Positions 1 to 11,760 of a DNA stretch of 64,000 nt are shown here, piece after piece. A program made the position numbers and the translations under genes. Source of the DNA: Saturnia japonica (taxonomy: Eukaryota; Arthropoda; Insecta; Lepidoptera; Saturniidae); the NCBI GenBank assembly GCA_033032175.1, contig CM065328.1:8122690-8186689 (forward strand), written 5' to 3'. Under the pieces are notes generated by a model, which saw only the letters and a program-made list of their open reading frames with translations, was not told where the DNA came from and did not search any database. Positions within the stretch are counted from its first letter, which is position 1, and each line of letters opens with the position of its first letter.

Positions 1-1845
1 TATCGGGGACTTCAAAGTGATACAACTTGTAGATCAATCCCTCGTGCCAGACCTTATCGAAGGCCTTGGCAACGTCGAAAAAGACCGCAAGTGTACGGCG
101 GGGTTTATATAATTCAGCAAAATTAAATGCAACGTGCTCCGTGAGGCGGTGCACTTGATGAGTGCAAGAATATCTAGCACGGAAACCGAATTGCTCAGGC
201 GGATAGAGGTCTTTCTCCTCTATTACTGACTTGAGACGGTTCAGAAGGATCCGCTCGTACATTTTCCCTAAAGTATTTAGGAGACTGATCGGGCGATAGC
301 TGTCGGGAAGCGACGCGCTCTTGCCGGGCTTACGTATACCTATGACTATGGCCTTTTTCCAGGCGGCTGGAAAATGGCAGTGGGCTATGGCTACATTGAA
401 GATGCAGACCAAAAGAGCTATGAGGCGATCGGGAAGAAGTCTAAGTACTTCATTCCTGATCCCGTCGGGACCTGGTGCTTTTCTAAGCTTAAGGCTTTTT
501 ATAATGGAAAGAACCTCCTCAGACGTGACTGGGGACAGGGAGTCTGTCGCGGGGAGCTTATCCAGCTCCCGCACGCATCCATCGATACCCTCGACCCGGT
601 CGGTATTTGCATCGACACTGTTCGGAGAGCACTGGCTCTCCAAACAAGTGGCGAGGCACTCCGCCTTGTCGCTGCTATCGAAGGCGAGCGGTATACCGGG
701 ACCCCTCTCGAGGGGGGGCATAAGATAAGAAGCCTCTATTTTGAGGCTGTGAGCTAATTTCCAGTAAGCCAGATGCGACGGCCTTAGCCCTTCGACGAGG
801 GCGTCCCATCTGTGACTTCTGAGTTCTAATATACGGGCTCTAACCGATCTTTGAAGTGCGCGTAAACGTGCGCGGTTTTCCTCGGTCGGATAGTGGTCGT
901 GCGCACGAGTCGCCGCGTTCTTTTCCGTCAACAACGCCCGCACGTCGGCAGGGAGTACGAAGCGGCGATCGCTCGCCTCTTCGACCTCTCTCGAGGCCTC
1001 TCCGATGCCGGCCTGCAGGTGGTCGACCAGGGAATCGATCGCGAGATCTACGTCCGCAACGGACCCCAATACGTCCGGGATCCTATCTAAGCTGGACGAG
1101 GACGGCCTGTCCGCAAGATAATGTTTTAGCTTGGCATAGTCAACCACTTGGACCGAAGGAGGGCTAGAGTCGTCTGGTTGACCTAGCTGCATGATGATCG
1201 GACGGTGGTCGGAGTCGAGCTCGTGTACGACCCGAATGAGTCGTAACCGAAGCGCGATACCTTTAATGAGAGCTACATCAAGCACTGTCGGCATACAGTT
1301 GTCTTGAAAGTGGGTGGGAGTGGGTGGCGCTATGACATCAAAGTTTAGCACGTTCGTTAGCTCTTCGAGTTTAACCCCATTACTGGAGTCTCTCCAATTG
1401 CCAAACGAAGTGTGTCCACAATTGAGGTCACCCGCTATAATGACCGATTCACCGAGCGAAAGTAGCTTTTCTAGGTCAGACCTGAGAGGCTCTTTCCTCG
1501 GCGAGAGATAAACTGAGACTAACGTTATGGACGGGTGGTCGGTCATTCCTAGTCTACACACGGATACTTCCATATTGGTAAGTATCGGAGGATCTACCGG
1601 CGTACAATATAACGATCGTTTGTAATAAATGAGAGTGCCGCCCCGCGGCCGGCCCGGTCATTTCTTACAATATTGTAGTTCGCGATTTTTGGATCACGTT
1701 TAGCACGCTTTAAGAGCGTCTCCTGCACTAAAAGAACATCTACTTGGTGATCTTTAAGAAAGGTCGCGACGAGATCACGCTGCGGAAGTAGGCTTCGCGC
1801 GTTAAAAAATGAAAGATTTAACGCTTTCGGTTTAAACTTAGCCAT
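1..1845 (-). pseudogene. Jockey ORF2: APE endonuclease and start of reverse transcriptase, one frameshift, truncated by window edge
   Basis: ORF2 starts with the ATG at 1845, 9 bases after the ORF1 stop. The first 83 codons (to 1594) give the endonuclease N-terminus, with NARSLLPQRD and the catalytic-glutamate motif LLVQET. The reading frame then shifts by one base in a G/C-rich run near 1641-1652, and the correct frame stays open from there to base 2. That frame carries the endonuclease motifs AGDLNC and DSDHRP, then the reverse transcriptase motifs APGPDG, RPISLLNTLGK and FDVAKAFDKVW, the last holding the first catalytic aspartate of palm motif A. The YxDD motif and everything downstream are off the left edge. 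I followed the frame codon by codon and saw no other stop. The protein would nick target DNA and reverse-transcribe its own RNA. Either the copy is newly disabled by one indel or the indel is a sequencing error. Confidence 0.92.
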
Positions 1846-1854
1846 TGAAAGGCC

Positions 1855-3747
1855 CTAATTTTTATTACTACTCGCCTCGCGATCGAGACGTTGTAGTGTC
1901 TCTACGAGGCGGGGGAACGCGCAAGCGGTCTTGATGAGACCGAAGCGCTCCAAATGGTCGTTGTATTCGATGAGCTCGCGGATATCGTGCTCGCGGGTGA
2001 GCAGTATCATTAGGTCGTTACTATTGACGACAGTGTTAGCGGGCGCGCGGGGCGCAGGAGCGCGGGGCGCGGGAATATCCATAGCCATAAGGGGCTGTGG
2101 ATTGGGGCGGCGGGGGCCCCATGCGTTCTGCGATGAACGCACGGGTTGCGGTTGCACCACGCGGGGTGCGGAGGGGCCGGCGGCGGCCGGGAGCTGGCGC
2201 GGGACCGGCAGCGCGGGAAATTCCCCTGACGCCAGCAGGGGTTGCGCTTTGATGGCTGAGGCGGGGGGCGCCGCCCGGGGGGCCGCCTGCCTCTGTGAAC
2301 GTGGCCGCGTGGTACGCGGGGCCTTGGGGCAACCGCGATAATTCGCGGGATGCCCCTCCTCCCCGCATAACACGCAGCTCGGGGGGACGACGGAGTCACG
2401 CTCGCGCGTGCACTCCCGTGTGGGGTGGTCCTCTAGGCACTTTACGCACCGCGGACGAGAATGACAGTTACGGGCAGCGTGCCCGTACAGCTGGCAGTTG
2501 TGGCACTGCGCAGGCTGGTGGTTTTTGTGTGGGGGCTCCACGTTAATCCCGGAGAGCCCGCACACCGTCTCTAGCTGGAAGATGGCCTTTCCCTCGGGGG
2601 AAAGGTCCAATATGGCCACTACCATTTGTAGTGGCCGCTTATCTTTACTGTACATCCGGTGTACTTCCCGGATGGGATAACTTTGCTCCTTGAGCGAGGA
2701 GCACACCTCCGATGGGTCGAGCTCCACCGGGATGCGGCGGATGACCACTCGGAGGACGCGCTCCTCCGCGAGCGAATACGTATAAAATTGCAGACCTTTC
2801 TGCCGGAGGAGGGTGGTTAGTTTACGGTGAGTTTCCGAAGAACTCACCGAAATAGAAATCCCGTTGACTATGTTTCTAGCCTTGTGGTAGTCGAGTTTGA
2901 GTCTGCGCATCTCATTGCAGACTCCCATCCAGGCTGCCTTGTCCCGGATTATGATTGGAGGTGGGGCACGCTCTTTTTTCCCGCTGGCGGGCGCGGGGAG
3001 CTGGGAGGACGCGGGGGCGGCGGCGCCCCTGACTACTGCCTTAGCTATTACCTTAGGCGCCGGTTGAGCAGTCGGACTGCTACGCGCCGTTCGCTTACGC
3101 GACGCCACGACGGTGAAGCCGTCGTTCTCGGTATCCATCTCCGGAGATGGATCCGGATTCGCGGGCGAGTCTTGTTCGACCGGAAGGGCCGAAAACGAAT
3201 TTTTCGTCTTTAACGCGGTTTCCGTGGATCGCGCGGGACGGACGTACGGACTATTTTTGGTAACCCTAGATTGTGACCGCGAATTTCGCGGCCCTCGCTT
3301 GACGGAGGCGGGTCTTGACCCGCGCGATTGGCTAGTCGGGACAGGGGGCGTGGCCGTAGGCGCGGCCATGGCCCCGGATGACGCGGCGGACAGGCGCGTA
3401 ACGCTGCGCGCGGGACGTTTGGGCGCGACGCCGACTGGCGCGGCGCCAGTGGATGTAACGGTCGCGGCCGTGACGTCATCGGCCGCCTTGCTACCTGAAG
3501 CGGCCGCCTCGCTACCTGAAACGGCCTCATGGCGGGTCGCGGTCGCAGCGGTGCGACGCACGCAGGCGTTCTCAGGTAGATTACGGTATTCCTCGTCTAG
3601 AGAGGGACACCGTAATACGACGAAATTTTGATAGCGCTGGTATTGAAACTCCAGCGCTTTCATCCTGGCTTGCAACTTGCCTATGCAAGTGGCCAGGTCG
3701 GCAACGTTATTTGCCATGGCGGCAGAAGAGGGAGGACAGTGGGACAT
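1855..3747 (-). CDS. Jockey ORF1: nucleic-acid-binding gag-like protein with three zinc knuckles
   Basis: Intact 630-codon ORF. Residues roughly 10-45 look like a short coiled coil (ADLATCIGKLQARMKALEF). Residues 60-265 are a low-complexity Ala/Pro/Ser/Arg-rich linker. Residues about 270-400 form the block that in insect LINEs precedes the zinc fingers (PRE/C2HC, RRM-like). Three CCHC-type knuckles follow at about residues 412-470: C-x2-C-x4-H-x4-C, C-x2-C-x3-H-x4-C and C-x2-C-x4-H-x6-C. The tail is again Pro/Ala/Arg-rich. In this family ORF1 binds the element's RNA and forms the ribonucleoprotein particle that is carried to the nucleus. A second in-frame ATG lies 10 codons downstream (MANNVADLAT) and could be the real start. 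Codon use is GC-rich, unlike the host Myb exons, as expected for an element gene. Confidence 0.93.
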   Translation of the reverse strand: MSHCPPSSAAMANNVADLATCIGKLQARMKALEFQYQRYQNFVVLRCPSLDEEYRNLPENACVRRTAATATRHEAVSGSEAAASGSKAADDVTAATVTSTGAAPVGVAPKRPARSVTRLSAASSGAMAAPTATPPVPTSQSRGSRPASVKRGPRNSRSQSRVTKNSPYVRPARSTETALKTKNSFSALPVEQDSPANPDPSPEMDTENDGFTVVASRKRTARSSPTAQPAPKVIAKAVVRGAAAPASSQLPAPASGKKERAPPPIIIRDKAAWMGVCNEMRRLKLDYHKARNIVNGISISVSSSETHRKLTTLLRQKGLQFYTYSLAEERVLRVVIRRIPVELDPSEVCSSLKEQSYPIREVHRMYSKDKRPLQMVVAILDLSPEGKAIFQLETVCGLSGINVEPPHKNHQPAQCHNCQLYGHAARNCHSRPRCVKCLEDHPTRECTRERDSVVPPSCVLCGEEGHPANYRGCPKAPRTTRPRSQRQAAPRAAPPASAIKAQPLLASGEFPALPVPRQLPAAAGPSAPRVVQPQPVRSSQNAWGPRRPNPQPLMAMDIPAPRAPAPRAPANTVVNSNDLMILLTREHDIRELIEYNDHLERFGLIKTACAFPRLVETLQRLDREASSNKN

Positions 3748-4235
3748 TTTTATTTAATTTTAAATTTAAAGGCCTCCCTGCCTTAGGGGCAGGGGGGTGC
3801 GCCAAAAAAATTTAAAAGACTATCGGAGTCGGCAAGAGACCTGTTGTCAAGGTGCAATGACACACAGGAAGGACCTATCAACCCTAAGGAGCCCTAACAA
3901 GCCCGGGGCCGAGGACGCAGACCGGTAATTAAACCGGGCTAGGCCCAAACAGGTTCCCGGGGATGGAGTGTGCAGGATCGGAAGGTTTGGCAGGAGACAC
4001 CTGGGGCAAGACTATGCGATAACCGCAAAGGCCTAGATTCCCAGGCCCGTCCGAGTCTGGCTGTTTGCCTCTGAAGGAGACAACCAGCGGGCTGCTCGGG
4101 TCACGCCCCACTTGCCTTCGTTGGCACCGTCAGGTATCCAGCAAGTGACCACAAAACCGTGGATTTACAAAAAAAAAAAACAAGCAAGTCGCACCGAAAA
4201 GTGCGGTTTACCACGCGAGCGTTAGACACCAGTTG
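3748..4235 (-). other. 5' untranslated region of the Jockey element
   Basis: This GC-rich stretch has no long ORF of its own. It precedes ORF1 on the minus strand and includes a T/A run at 4168-4180. In Jockey-type LINEs the promoter lies inside this region, near the 5' terminus; I infer the same here but see no specific promoter motif. The outer boundary is uncertain by about 100 bases. Confidence 0.6.
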
Positions 4236-4367
4236 GTTTACGTCGTAATTGCAACAATATATTTGAAATAAATTCCAAATATAAGATCGCAACAATTAAG
4301 TCACGTGATGGTCAAAATTGAAAACGGAGCGACACGTCCGTTCGCAACAGTGACCAAATCGGAACTC

Positions 4368-5460
4368 CGTAAAATAAACAATGGAACTCTTGTTGCTTTT
4401 ACTATGATATTTGGTTTCTTCGTTCAATATGTATGTCATTACAACTTTATAATTAACTGCTTTACATAATGTGCATGTGTTACTATGGCTATTCTGAACG
4501 CATTTTATAAAATCAATAAAAAAATGTCTATAATATCCTACAATATTATTTTATTTTGGTAAAAAATAGAAATATTTATATTGTATGATATTTATAATTA
4601 TTATCTGTAGTTCTGTCTGTACACGTTTTTAACAAGTTCAATTTTTTCAAATTTTCCTACATATGTCTTCTATATACACTGATCACAAATATGCCCTTAA
4701 ATAATTGTATTCTTGTTTGTCTGTTTGTATGTTCGGATTTGTAAACTGGATGTTTATGGTATTGGTCCGTTTAGATAATATGCTCTATGAATTCTCAATA
4801 ACATATTGAGAAATCGTAAAAAAATACGTTTATATTAATTTTTTATAGATTTTAATGAAATTGTTTACACGGGAAGTAGGTAGGTATTTCATTTTATGAT
4901 TGATGAAGTATAAGAATTTTCAATAATACTTTTAAAAATCATAAAAAATAAGAACTTCGAAAAATTTAATTTGCATCAAATCTCAACCGATTATGATGAA
5001 ATTTAGTCGATGAGAAGCATGTGTCATTCCATAATTATTAGATTATTAGAATCAATAGAATCTTCAATAATACTTAAAGTAATCTTACTTAAAAGTATTA
5101 CTTGACAACCGATTTTGATAAAATTTCGTATACGAAAAGTATGCCCAATTGATAGGCTATATGAATTGTCAATAATATGGGTAAAAATAAAATTACGGTA
5201 TGAAAATAATTATTGCGTAACCAACGCGTGCGGAGCCGTGTGCACACTGCTAGTCTATTGATAGAGTTCTGGTGATATACCTAAGTCGCTATTTGGTTTT
5301 CAAAACATATAGATCCCATATTTAGTCTAATTTTATCATGTTAGTAAAATAAACAATAAACTCTGTGCTTTTATATGAATTGTTTCCTTCAATTGTATGT
5401 TCACTTTTATTTGTTATTGTGCATGGTTAACAATGGCTTTAAACGCATTTTAAAACAAAT
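4368..5460. repeat. Direct repeat pair (about 4368-4515 and 5340-5460) flanking AT-rich DNA
   Basis: Both copies begin with 'gtaaaataaacaat' and share 'aactct', a TTT-rich block, 'caat.tgtatgt', 'gtgcatg' and end with 'gaacgcattttataaaa' / 'aaacgcattttaaaaca'. They are diverged. The DNA between them includes a common retroposon end near 5140-5235 ('attgataggctatatgaattgtc ... cgcgtgcggagccg'). Confidence 0.5.
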
Positions 5461-7600
5461 ATAAAAAATTTACTCGCTTATATATACAGCGTAGTGTTAT
5501 AATGGATGTGTTATTATCATGAGATGTTCATTTTGAGATTAGAGCATAACTTTTTTTGCTAGAGATTTGCCATAAGCAAAGCGGAAGACATGGAACTGCA
5601 GCCAAACATGCTGACATTAAGGAAAAGAGATTATACTTAAATACATATTATGCGAAAATATGCCTATATACTTGGTGATTTGAACTTATGGTGTGGTGGG
5701 TTAGTCGGGAATACTCGGGAATATCATGAACCCTACCTACTAAGCTTTAGTGCTATTTTACAGATTTATCACGAATTTTTCTTCCATCGAAATCTCGGGA
5801 TTCGAACTCACATCTATATGCGTGGTTTCCGTACACTACCACTCAATTATAGGTTTGTAGATGTTTCTGGGAAAAGAAAAAGGCTTGAAAAAGAGCATAA
5901 GACATCATCCGCATCCGGCAAGGTCGGTATCATTTGAGAAATGCGTAGACGAAATTTCTTCGAGATTGAGATGTATTCTAACCAACCATTGGTTTTTCGG
6001 TCGGATCTCGCTGCGAAAGAACATAGATCCCAATACAATAAGTTTAAGAGGAAATGCGAGGCGATATTCACTTGGCTCCATACAAACGTACTATTCTGGT
6101 TACCCTGGATGTTAATACTAGACCGTACAATCTAAAACTACCACTGCCATCTTTCTGTGTTTTGATTTATCCCATAAATTAGATATTGCAAGAACGGGGA
6201 GAATCGGCGTTCTCTAGTCAGTGTCATATCGGTAATACTGATATTTTTCATTAGACATTGGTCATTTCAAATGGTCACTACACACTACGATATTAAGTTC
6301 TAGGACTTCGAGGTGCTATTTTGTGTAGGTAGTGCGTTATCTAGTTGAAGCACAGCGGATACCAATGGTTAATCTATTTTTGTTAATATTAGAAAACTCT
6401 TTGGTGACAATATCTACAGACTTATATTTTTGACATTAACAGTATGAACGTAAACAATGACATTTTGGCTTACCGTACTATGTATAAACTTTAACCATGC
6501 CAAATATCAGGCCACTCCGTGCGCGCAATGTGCTTAAAAATGAGTCTAAAGTTTTCTCTTTACGTATTAATAATATATAACTGTTAAATGTAATTAAACA
6601 CTACCAATTTTCTCAGTGGACTGTATTTATTTAGGTAGGAATCACGGACCGTAGTGTGATTCTATAATGAATTATCGAGCCTTGCCGTCTAGCAATTCGG
6701 CACCATACTTAAACGATAAATACATTTATTACATAGTGTGCTATAATACTTAGAACTAATGTTTACCTTTTGCAGGTCTTAAATTCACATAATAATAATG
6801 CCACTAAAAGCTATGACTCATCAAGTTACGTAATCATGAAATTTTATATAAGGCTATTTACATAGGACTTTTAAGTAATCTTCACATTAGGGAACGCTTA
6901 CTTTACAACATAAAACACAAAACATACAATCACTTTATTGTGTTCAACACGGCAATATATAAGGCACATTCGTATTCAATACATAAAACTCAATACCTAA
7001 CAAGTAAATAGACACAAAAACGTTATAAAATATGCAATCCTTACCCTAATTATAATAACGACGTAACTTTAATCATAAGTCATTCTGAAACGAATAGAGT
7101 TCCTAAGTACATTAATAACAGCAAATAGACACACGATATCGAAATATAAGACAAACCATTTGTACATTAAACAACTACGAAATATCATGTGTGTATAATG
7201 AGAAGTATATAAACGATATTGTAAATAAGCTACCATAAAACATTAAATAACTACATATATTGATTTATTTATACGTAAAAATGCAAGGATTAAATTTTTA
7301 TAAAGTTCGCTATTAGGCGACAACTGCTCACCTGTCCGCAACAATAACTACTTAAAGATAATTTAATTGCTAAATTTGAATAAACTAATTTATGCGACTA
7401 TTTAAATCGACCTACGCGCTTTCGGAGACCTTGAATGTCTAAACCAAGGTCTCACATTCAACATGCGTATAGCCTTCGCAATTGGGCGGGCTTTGTCGAC
7501 GACTTGCGTAGTCGCGATGACCAACATGAATGAAGTCATGAGTTGGCTCGTAAATATCTTCAAGTGGACATAAAAATGTGCTTTGCACATGTTCAGTGTA
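4520..7600. other. Gene-free AT-rich intergenic stretch with repeat fragments
   Basis: No exon-like sequence with host codon use was found. Recognisable pieces are the retroposon end at 5140-5235 and a fragment at about 5740-5850 ('tttttcttccatcgaaa...gggattcgaactca') that recurs at 25885-26040 and 52798-52935. Bases 6140-7400 show only simple AT-rich sequence. Confidence 0.5.
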
Positions 7601-7611
7601 ATTTATTTAAG

Positions 7612-8012
7612 AACTAGCTCTGCCCGCGGCTGCGCTCCCGTGGGCTACGGATGCCGTCGATCAGGCACACGCGCGAATCGTGCTACTCCCGCGGTTATTT
7701 TAAAGATAAAAATGTTATATAGATATATACTCTCGCTGACTTTTTTGTAGGTCTTTTAGTCTTAGTTTAGTCTATAACTTTAGTACAATTATTTGTTATA
7801 TCTCTTATGGTTTACTCAGCGTAAGCCATTTAAGCGTCCGAATCGATTCACCATGACCAGTTTTTTTATTTGCGCGGAACCTAATTCTTTTTCTAAAATA
7901 AAGGTATCCTAAGTTACTCCTTATAAGATCAGCTATCTGCCAGTGATGAAAGTCCTGACAAAATTTATCCAACCGTTTCGGAGATTACCCGAAAAAAACA
8001 GACAGAATGACA
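7612..8012 (-). repeat. Dispersed repeat family A, copy 1
   Basis: Reverse-complement match to the copies at 28372-28850 and 36308-36842. Shared landmarks are 'cccgcggttattttaaagataaaaatg', 'gacttttttgtaggtctttt', 'tttactcagcgtaagccatttaa', 'gattcaccatgaccagttttt' and 'ccgtttcggagat'. It encodes no visible protein, so it is probably a non-autonomous retroposon or a LINE tail. Confidence 0.75.
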
Positions 8013-9325
8013 AAAATTCAAATATTGCGTTTTTGCTACAAGTGCCTTAAAAACTTTCACATGAATTGAGTAAAAAACTGTTATTTTGACTTTACAAACA
8101 GATACTTCATTTTTATTTATTTGTAAAAAATAATTTTGCTTTATCTTTGTTGTTTTTAAAATTAGTTCAATGTTCTTTTTCTTTTTAATCGGTCCTGAAC
8201 TCTTTATACCCGTGAGAGAATATACGGAATAATAAACAACTTGGTGCATTGACCACACGTTCATTGCAACCCCTCTTTACTTGGGGGTAAACGACCACGA
8301 TAGCCATGAGGGTGGCACCCCCAAAGGTACGGCCGATAGTTTAATTGCTTCACGTGCACCGCGGCAGATGGCAGGCAAGGTGCGAGTCAGGGATGCCCTT
8401 TTGTTTATCGATAATATTCATGTGTTCATAGCTATTTTATTACTTAGTGATTAACTTTATGTTAAAAATATAAAAATTACTATTATAGAAAATTAACTTA
8501 GGTAAGCGACGTGTTTGCCGCGATATGTCAAAATGATTTTCAAGTGAACAACGTCGCGGCCGACAGCTAGTGTTTTATATTATACACGTACGTTATAATT
8601 AAAATATTCTATAAATTAAATAAAGGATTGAGAGTGTCTTGATGCAGTTTTTGATCTGTCATGCTGAGCTTAATTGAAGAGAAATAGAAATATTAATTAA
8701 AAGCGTGAATTATAAATTGCCACAAAAACTTCCTTGACAGATTTAGAAAGATATCCACCATCTTTCCCCAGGTTTGTATTTTTTACCTTCATCAATAAAC
8801 CAATATGATTAAATAATTAACTTTTATTTTACTGTTAAATTTAAGGAAGAAGACTATGTTTTAGTTAAGTTTCTTATAAGTAAAACAATAATAATTTTTT
8901 AAACTATCGACATCGATATGATTCGCATAGGTCATGACTCGTCTATGAAATAAAGTATACAATAAACACTAGATAAAAATTGTAGTTAGCGTGTCGCTTT
9001 GACATTTCAGTAAGGCGTTTTTTAAACATCCAATTGAAGTTAATATTTATATTAAAGCTTAAATAACTTATCGAATCATCTGTTCATTAGTGTATATACA
9101 GGATTAAATAAAAGTCGTTCCCATAAATTGTATGGATAATTGTGTTAATACTACTCGGGAATATTTTTTTATAAGTTAAGCGGCAAGAATAGCAATTGGA
9201 AAATTTGAAAAATAGATCTGTAGTAACTACCAATATTTTAAAGTTCAAAAGGTTTGTTTAATGCAATAATATTTATAACTACCAATTTTTAATATTTACA
9301 GCTACTTATATTTATACACTGTAGC
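8013..9325. other. Gene-free intergenic stretch
   Basis: AT-rich with no convincing ORF. A GC-richer patch at 8268-8400 ('acttgggggtaaacgaccacgatagccatgagg') looks like a fragment of an unidentified retroelement. Confidence 0.4.
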
Positions 9326-9329
9326 TAGA

Positions 9330-9480
9330 TGGATTTTAGCATAAAAGGTGTCGTTAGATTCGTGTTAATTGTAGGCAGTGACATAGTAATTGCTAAGTAC
9401 TACGGCTGGGAATGAAATAAAAAGCAAAAATAGTTTTTTTTTGTCAAGTGTCTTTGTTGCAGTTGTGTTTTTTTCCTTTT
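9330..9480 (+). repeat. Dispersed repeat family J, copy 1
   Basis: Matches 18185-18340 in the same orientation: 'gattttagc', 'gtgtcgtt.gattcgtgtt.attgt', 'agtgacata', 'tgggaat', 'ttgttgcagt'. A shorter tail match occurs at 58500-58560. Nature unknown. Confidence 0.55.
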
Positions 9481-10085
9481 TAATTAAGAATCTAGCTTGT
9501 ATTTTTGTCTCTAATTCACTGAAAAGTTCAAACAATGAATGATGATTTTTCTTTAATTTTCTGATTAGCAATGGCTCAGTAATTAAATTTGGTTCAACTT
9601 TTGATTATTATTATTAAGCAAAACCAGAGTAAAACCGCTTGCAGAAACTAGTTTAATAATAATTCAAGACGAATTTCCGACCACGTGGAGACTTGTCCCA
9701 TTTTTTTCTCCAATTCAATAGACCATCTGGTTTGACTCGAAAGAAATATTGTATACATTTTACAAGGGGGGACTAAGAAAAAGAGGGCGCCATTATTTTT
9801 CGGGATTCGTCTACCTAACAAAGATCCGTGCCTAGTTTCATTGTCGATGACGAGACACATTCGCAATGGTTAGAATAGCTCTTTTTATTATTATGAATGA
9901 ATAAATAACATGGGTCGGTCCTCTGTCGTGTCAAAGTTCATCAAGGTTTAGGGAAATATCTTCAATGTATTTCTCAACGATTTACTTTTTATCGTATGAA
10001 AAAATGCATCTATATGATGCAAGCTCCATATACCCATTTTACATACATACTTGTCTTATGATATTTGAAAAAGTTTTTGAAAGTA

Positions 10086-10658
10086 CAGTCAAAATCTGTT
10101 ATAACGACATCGAAGGGACTGCTCATATTCAGTCGTAAAACCCGATAGTCGTAACAACCGGTGATGTTTAATGTGTATCAACCAAACAGTTATCAAACAA
10201 AAGTAGAACTTTTTGCGACATTTTGAAAGTTTCATGAATAACTCCACAAAGTTTTGGTGCGTCTTGTGTATAGATAAGTAACAAACTATCTGAAGAGATA
10301 TGAAGAAGCGGGCTTTGACTCTACTGCATGCACGTGTTTTGTTTCTAAGAATTAGAAAAGACCCTACACTAAACTAAATCCTATTGTTTTCTTTCCTGAT
10401 TTTAATAGCCATTGAAGACAAATGTGGACACCTATTCAAATTGTTTACAATACAGCTTAGCCGGTCGTTCTAACAGATCTAATTTTCCGAAATATTAGTT
10501 AAATGTGGTCGTTTTATGAGGTATGTCGTTATTCGCAATGTCGTATAAAGCAATGTTTTTAATAAGGCGGTCATATAGCATTCAGCCGGGACCTTTGTTC
10601 TAGGTTATTATAACCGGCATGTTGTTCTAAACGATGTCGCAGTAAACGGTTTTGACTG
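10086..10658. mobile_element. Pogo/Tigger-like (Tc1-mariner superfamily) non-autonomous DNA transposon
   Basis: A 573-bp segment starts CAGTCAAAATC and ends GGTTTTGACTG. The terminal inverted repeats extend about 28 bases (left 'cagtcaaaatctgttataac', right reverse complement 'cagtcaaaaccgtttactgc', both continuing to 'gacatcg'). It is flanked on each side by TA (10084-10085 and 10659-10660), the target duplication of this superfamily. The 'TTATAACGACATCG' block resembles pogo/Tigger ends. No transposase is visible inside. Confidence 0.8.
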
Positions 10659-11047
10659 TATTTGTTTAGGCGCGTTATGAAAATATTCCTGCTAAGCCTC
10701 ATGTTTTATTGTAGTGAAGATTGATTGATACACTCGATGTTATTAATGGGCATAACGCTTTTTCCTTACGTGACTATTTATACAAGTCAACTTCTACCGC
10801 AAGCTAAGTTAAGTAACTTCGTTTTAAAAGTCATTGACGGGTAACGCGTGCTGTGGCTTACAAGGCGCCATTATATATGCACCAAGGACACTCTATTCTT
10901 GGGTTTTTATTCAAATTAGCTTTTTGCCATACATGCGTCAGCTTTCTTCGAAGCCGGTGCTAGGAATGCGGTGTGCATTTTGTATGTTATATAGACATGA
11001 ACATCATTCAGGAAATTACTTTGTGTTTACTACTTAGGTATGAACAA
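10659..11047. other. Gene-free stretch
   Basis: Short ORFs only, none with similarity I recognise. It separates the pogo-like element from a family C copy. Confidence 0.4.
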
Positions 11048-11275
11048 GACAATTTTTAACAAAAAAGAAAACCAACTTCATGATTTTGTGAGAGTTCCCT
11101 GGTGTATTTTCGAAGTTCAAGGTTCAATGCCAATAAAATTAAAATGTGACCACCCTTGAGGTATCCTCTATCCAACAAAAAAAGAATCATCCAAATCAGT
11201 TCATAAACAAAGAAGTTATGGCTGAACATTCATTGAAAAAAACCTTCGAATTGAGTAACTAAGATTTATACGTAA
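11048..11275 (+). repeat. Dispersed repeat family C, copy 1
   Basis: Begins 'aatttttaacaaaaaagaaaa' and contains 'cttcgaagttcaaggttcaatgcc', 'aataaaattaaaatg', 'aaaaaaagaatcatccaaat' and ends near 'ttcgaattgagtaac'. Other copies lie at 31080-31335 (minus), 44865-45060, 45215-45445 (minus), 61285-61465 and 61608-61835. No coding capacity is seen. Confidence 0.8.
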
Positions 11276-11599
11276 AACCTAAGAATTAACAAACAGTACC
11301 TAGTTATCGGAGTATTTACAGTAACATGTATATTTTAAAATATTTTATTCGAATTCTGCCGCGAAGTATTTTAAAGAAGGAATATTTTATATTTATAGTT
11401 GCGTCAAAGGAAGTCATCAATATGAACTACTATTGCACTAACTCTAACTGTAATCATATCTACATTATTAAACCTGTTCTAGTACTGTCTGTGTGTACAG
11501 TAATTTTTGTTCTAAATTGTGTGCTAGATCGCTTCTATTTTATTCTCGAATTTGACATTTAAAATATTTTTATCCATTTTCTTACTATTTTTAAAAGTT

Positions 11600-11760
11600 T
11601 TATTGAAAATTCATATAGCCTTTGAATTGACCAATTACATAAGCTTCCCGTGTACAAAATTTAAAAAGAATTTGTCGAGCCGTTTTTGAGTTAAATCCAG
11701 AAATACAAACAGACAGACAGACAAAAAATCTTTTAAGGACATATTAGATGTACAGATATG
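11600..11760 (+). repeat. Lepidopteran-type retroposon fragment with (CAGA)n tract
   Basis: Contains 'gagccgtttttgagttaaat' followed by 'acagacagacagacaaaaaa'. The same wording recurs at 26785-26830 and 62035-62075. It is a common 3' tail of lepidopteran non-LTR or SINE repeats; the exact family is unknown. Confidence 0.5.

Larger units (their letters stand above)
1..4235 (-). mobile_element. Jockey-clade non-LTR retrotransposon, 5' part (cut by window edge)
   Basis: The plus-strand sequence reads as the reverse of a LINE: 5' untranslated region, ORF1 with three zinc knuckles, then ORF2 with an endonuclease followed by the first motifs of a reverse transcriptase. This order, the zinc-knuckle ORF1 with an upstream PRE/C2HC-like block, and the APE-type endonuclease are the hallmarks of the Jockey clade of insects. 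The GC content is clearly higher than in the flanking DNA. The 5' boundary near 4235 is my estimate: composition changes from GC-rich element sequence to AT-rich flank between about 4225 and 4345, and I could not identify a target-site duplication because the 3' end is outside the window. A 5'-complete, almost fully open copy suggests a fairly recent insertion. Confidence 0.93.

Noticed and set aside
374..757. Plus-strand open frames across the left 3.6 kb
   Set aside because: They lie opposite the Jockey ORF1 and ORF2, which have clear domain motifs; the plus-strand frames are shadows caused by GC-rich codons.
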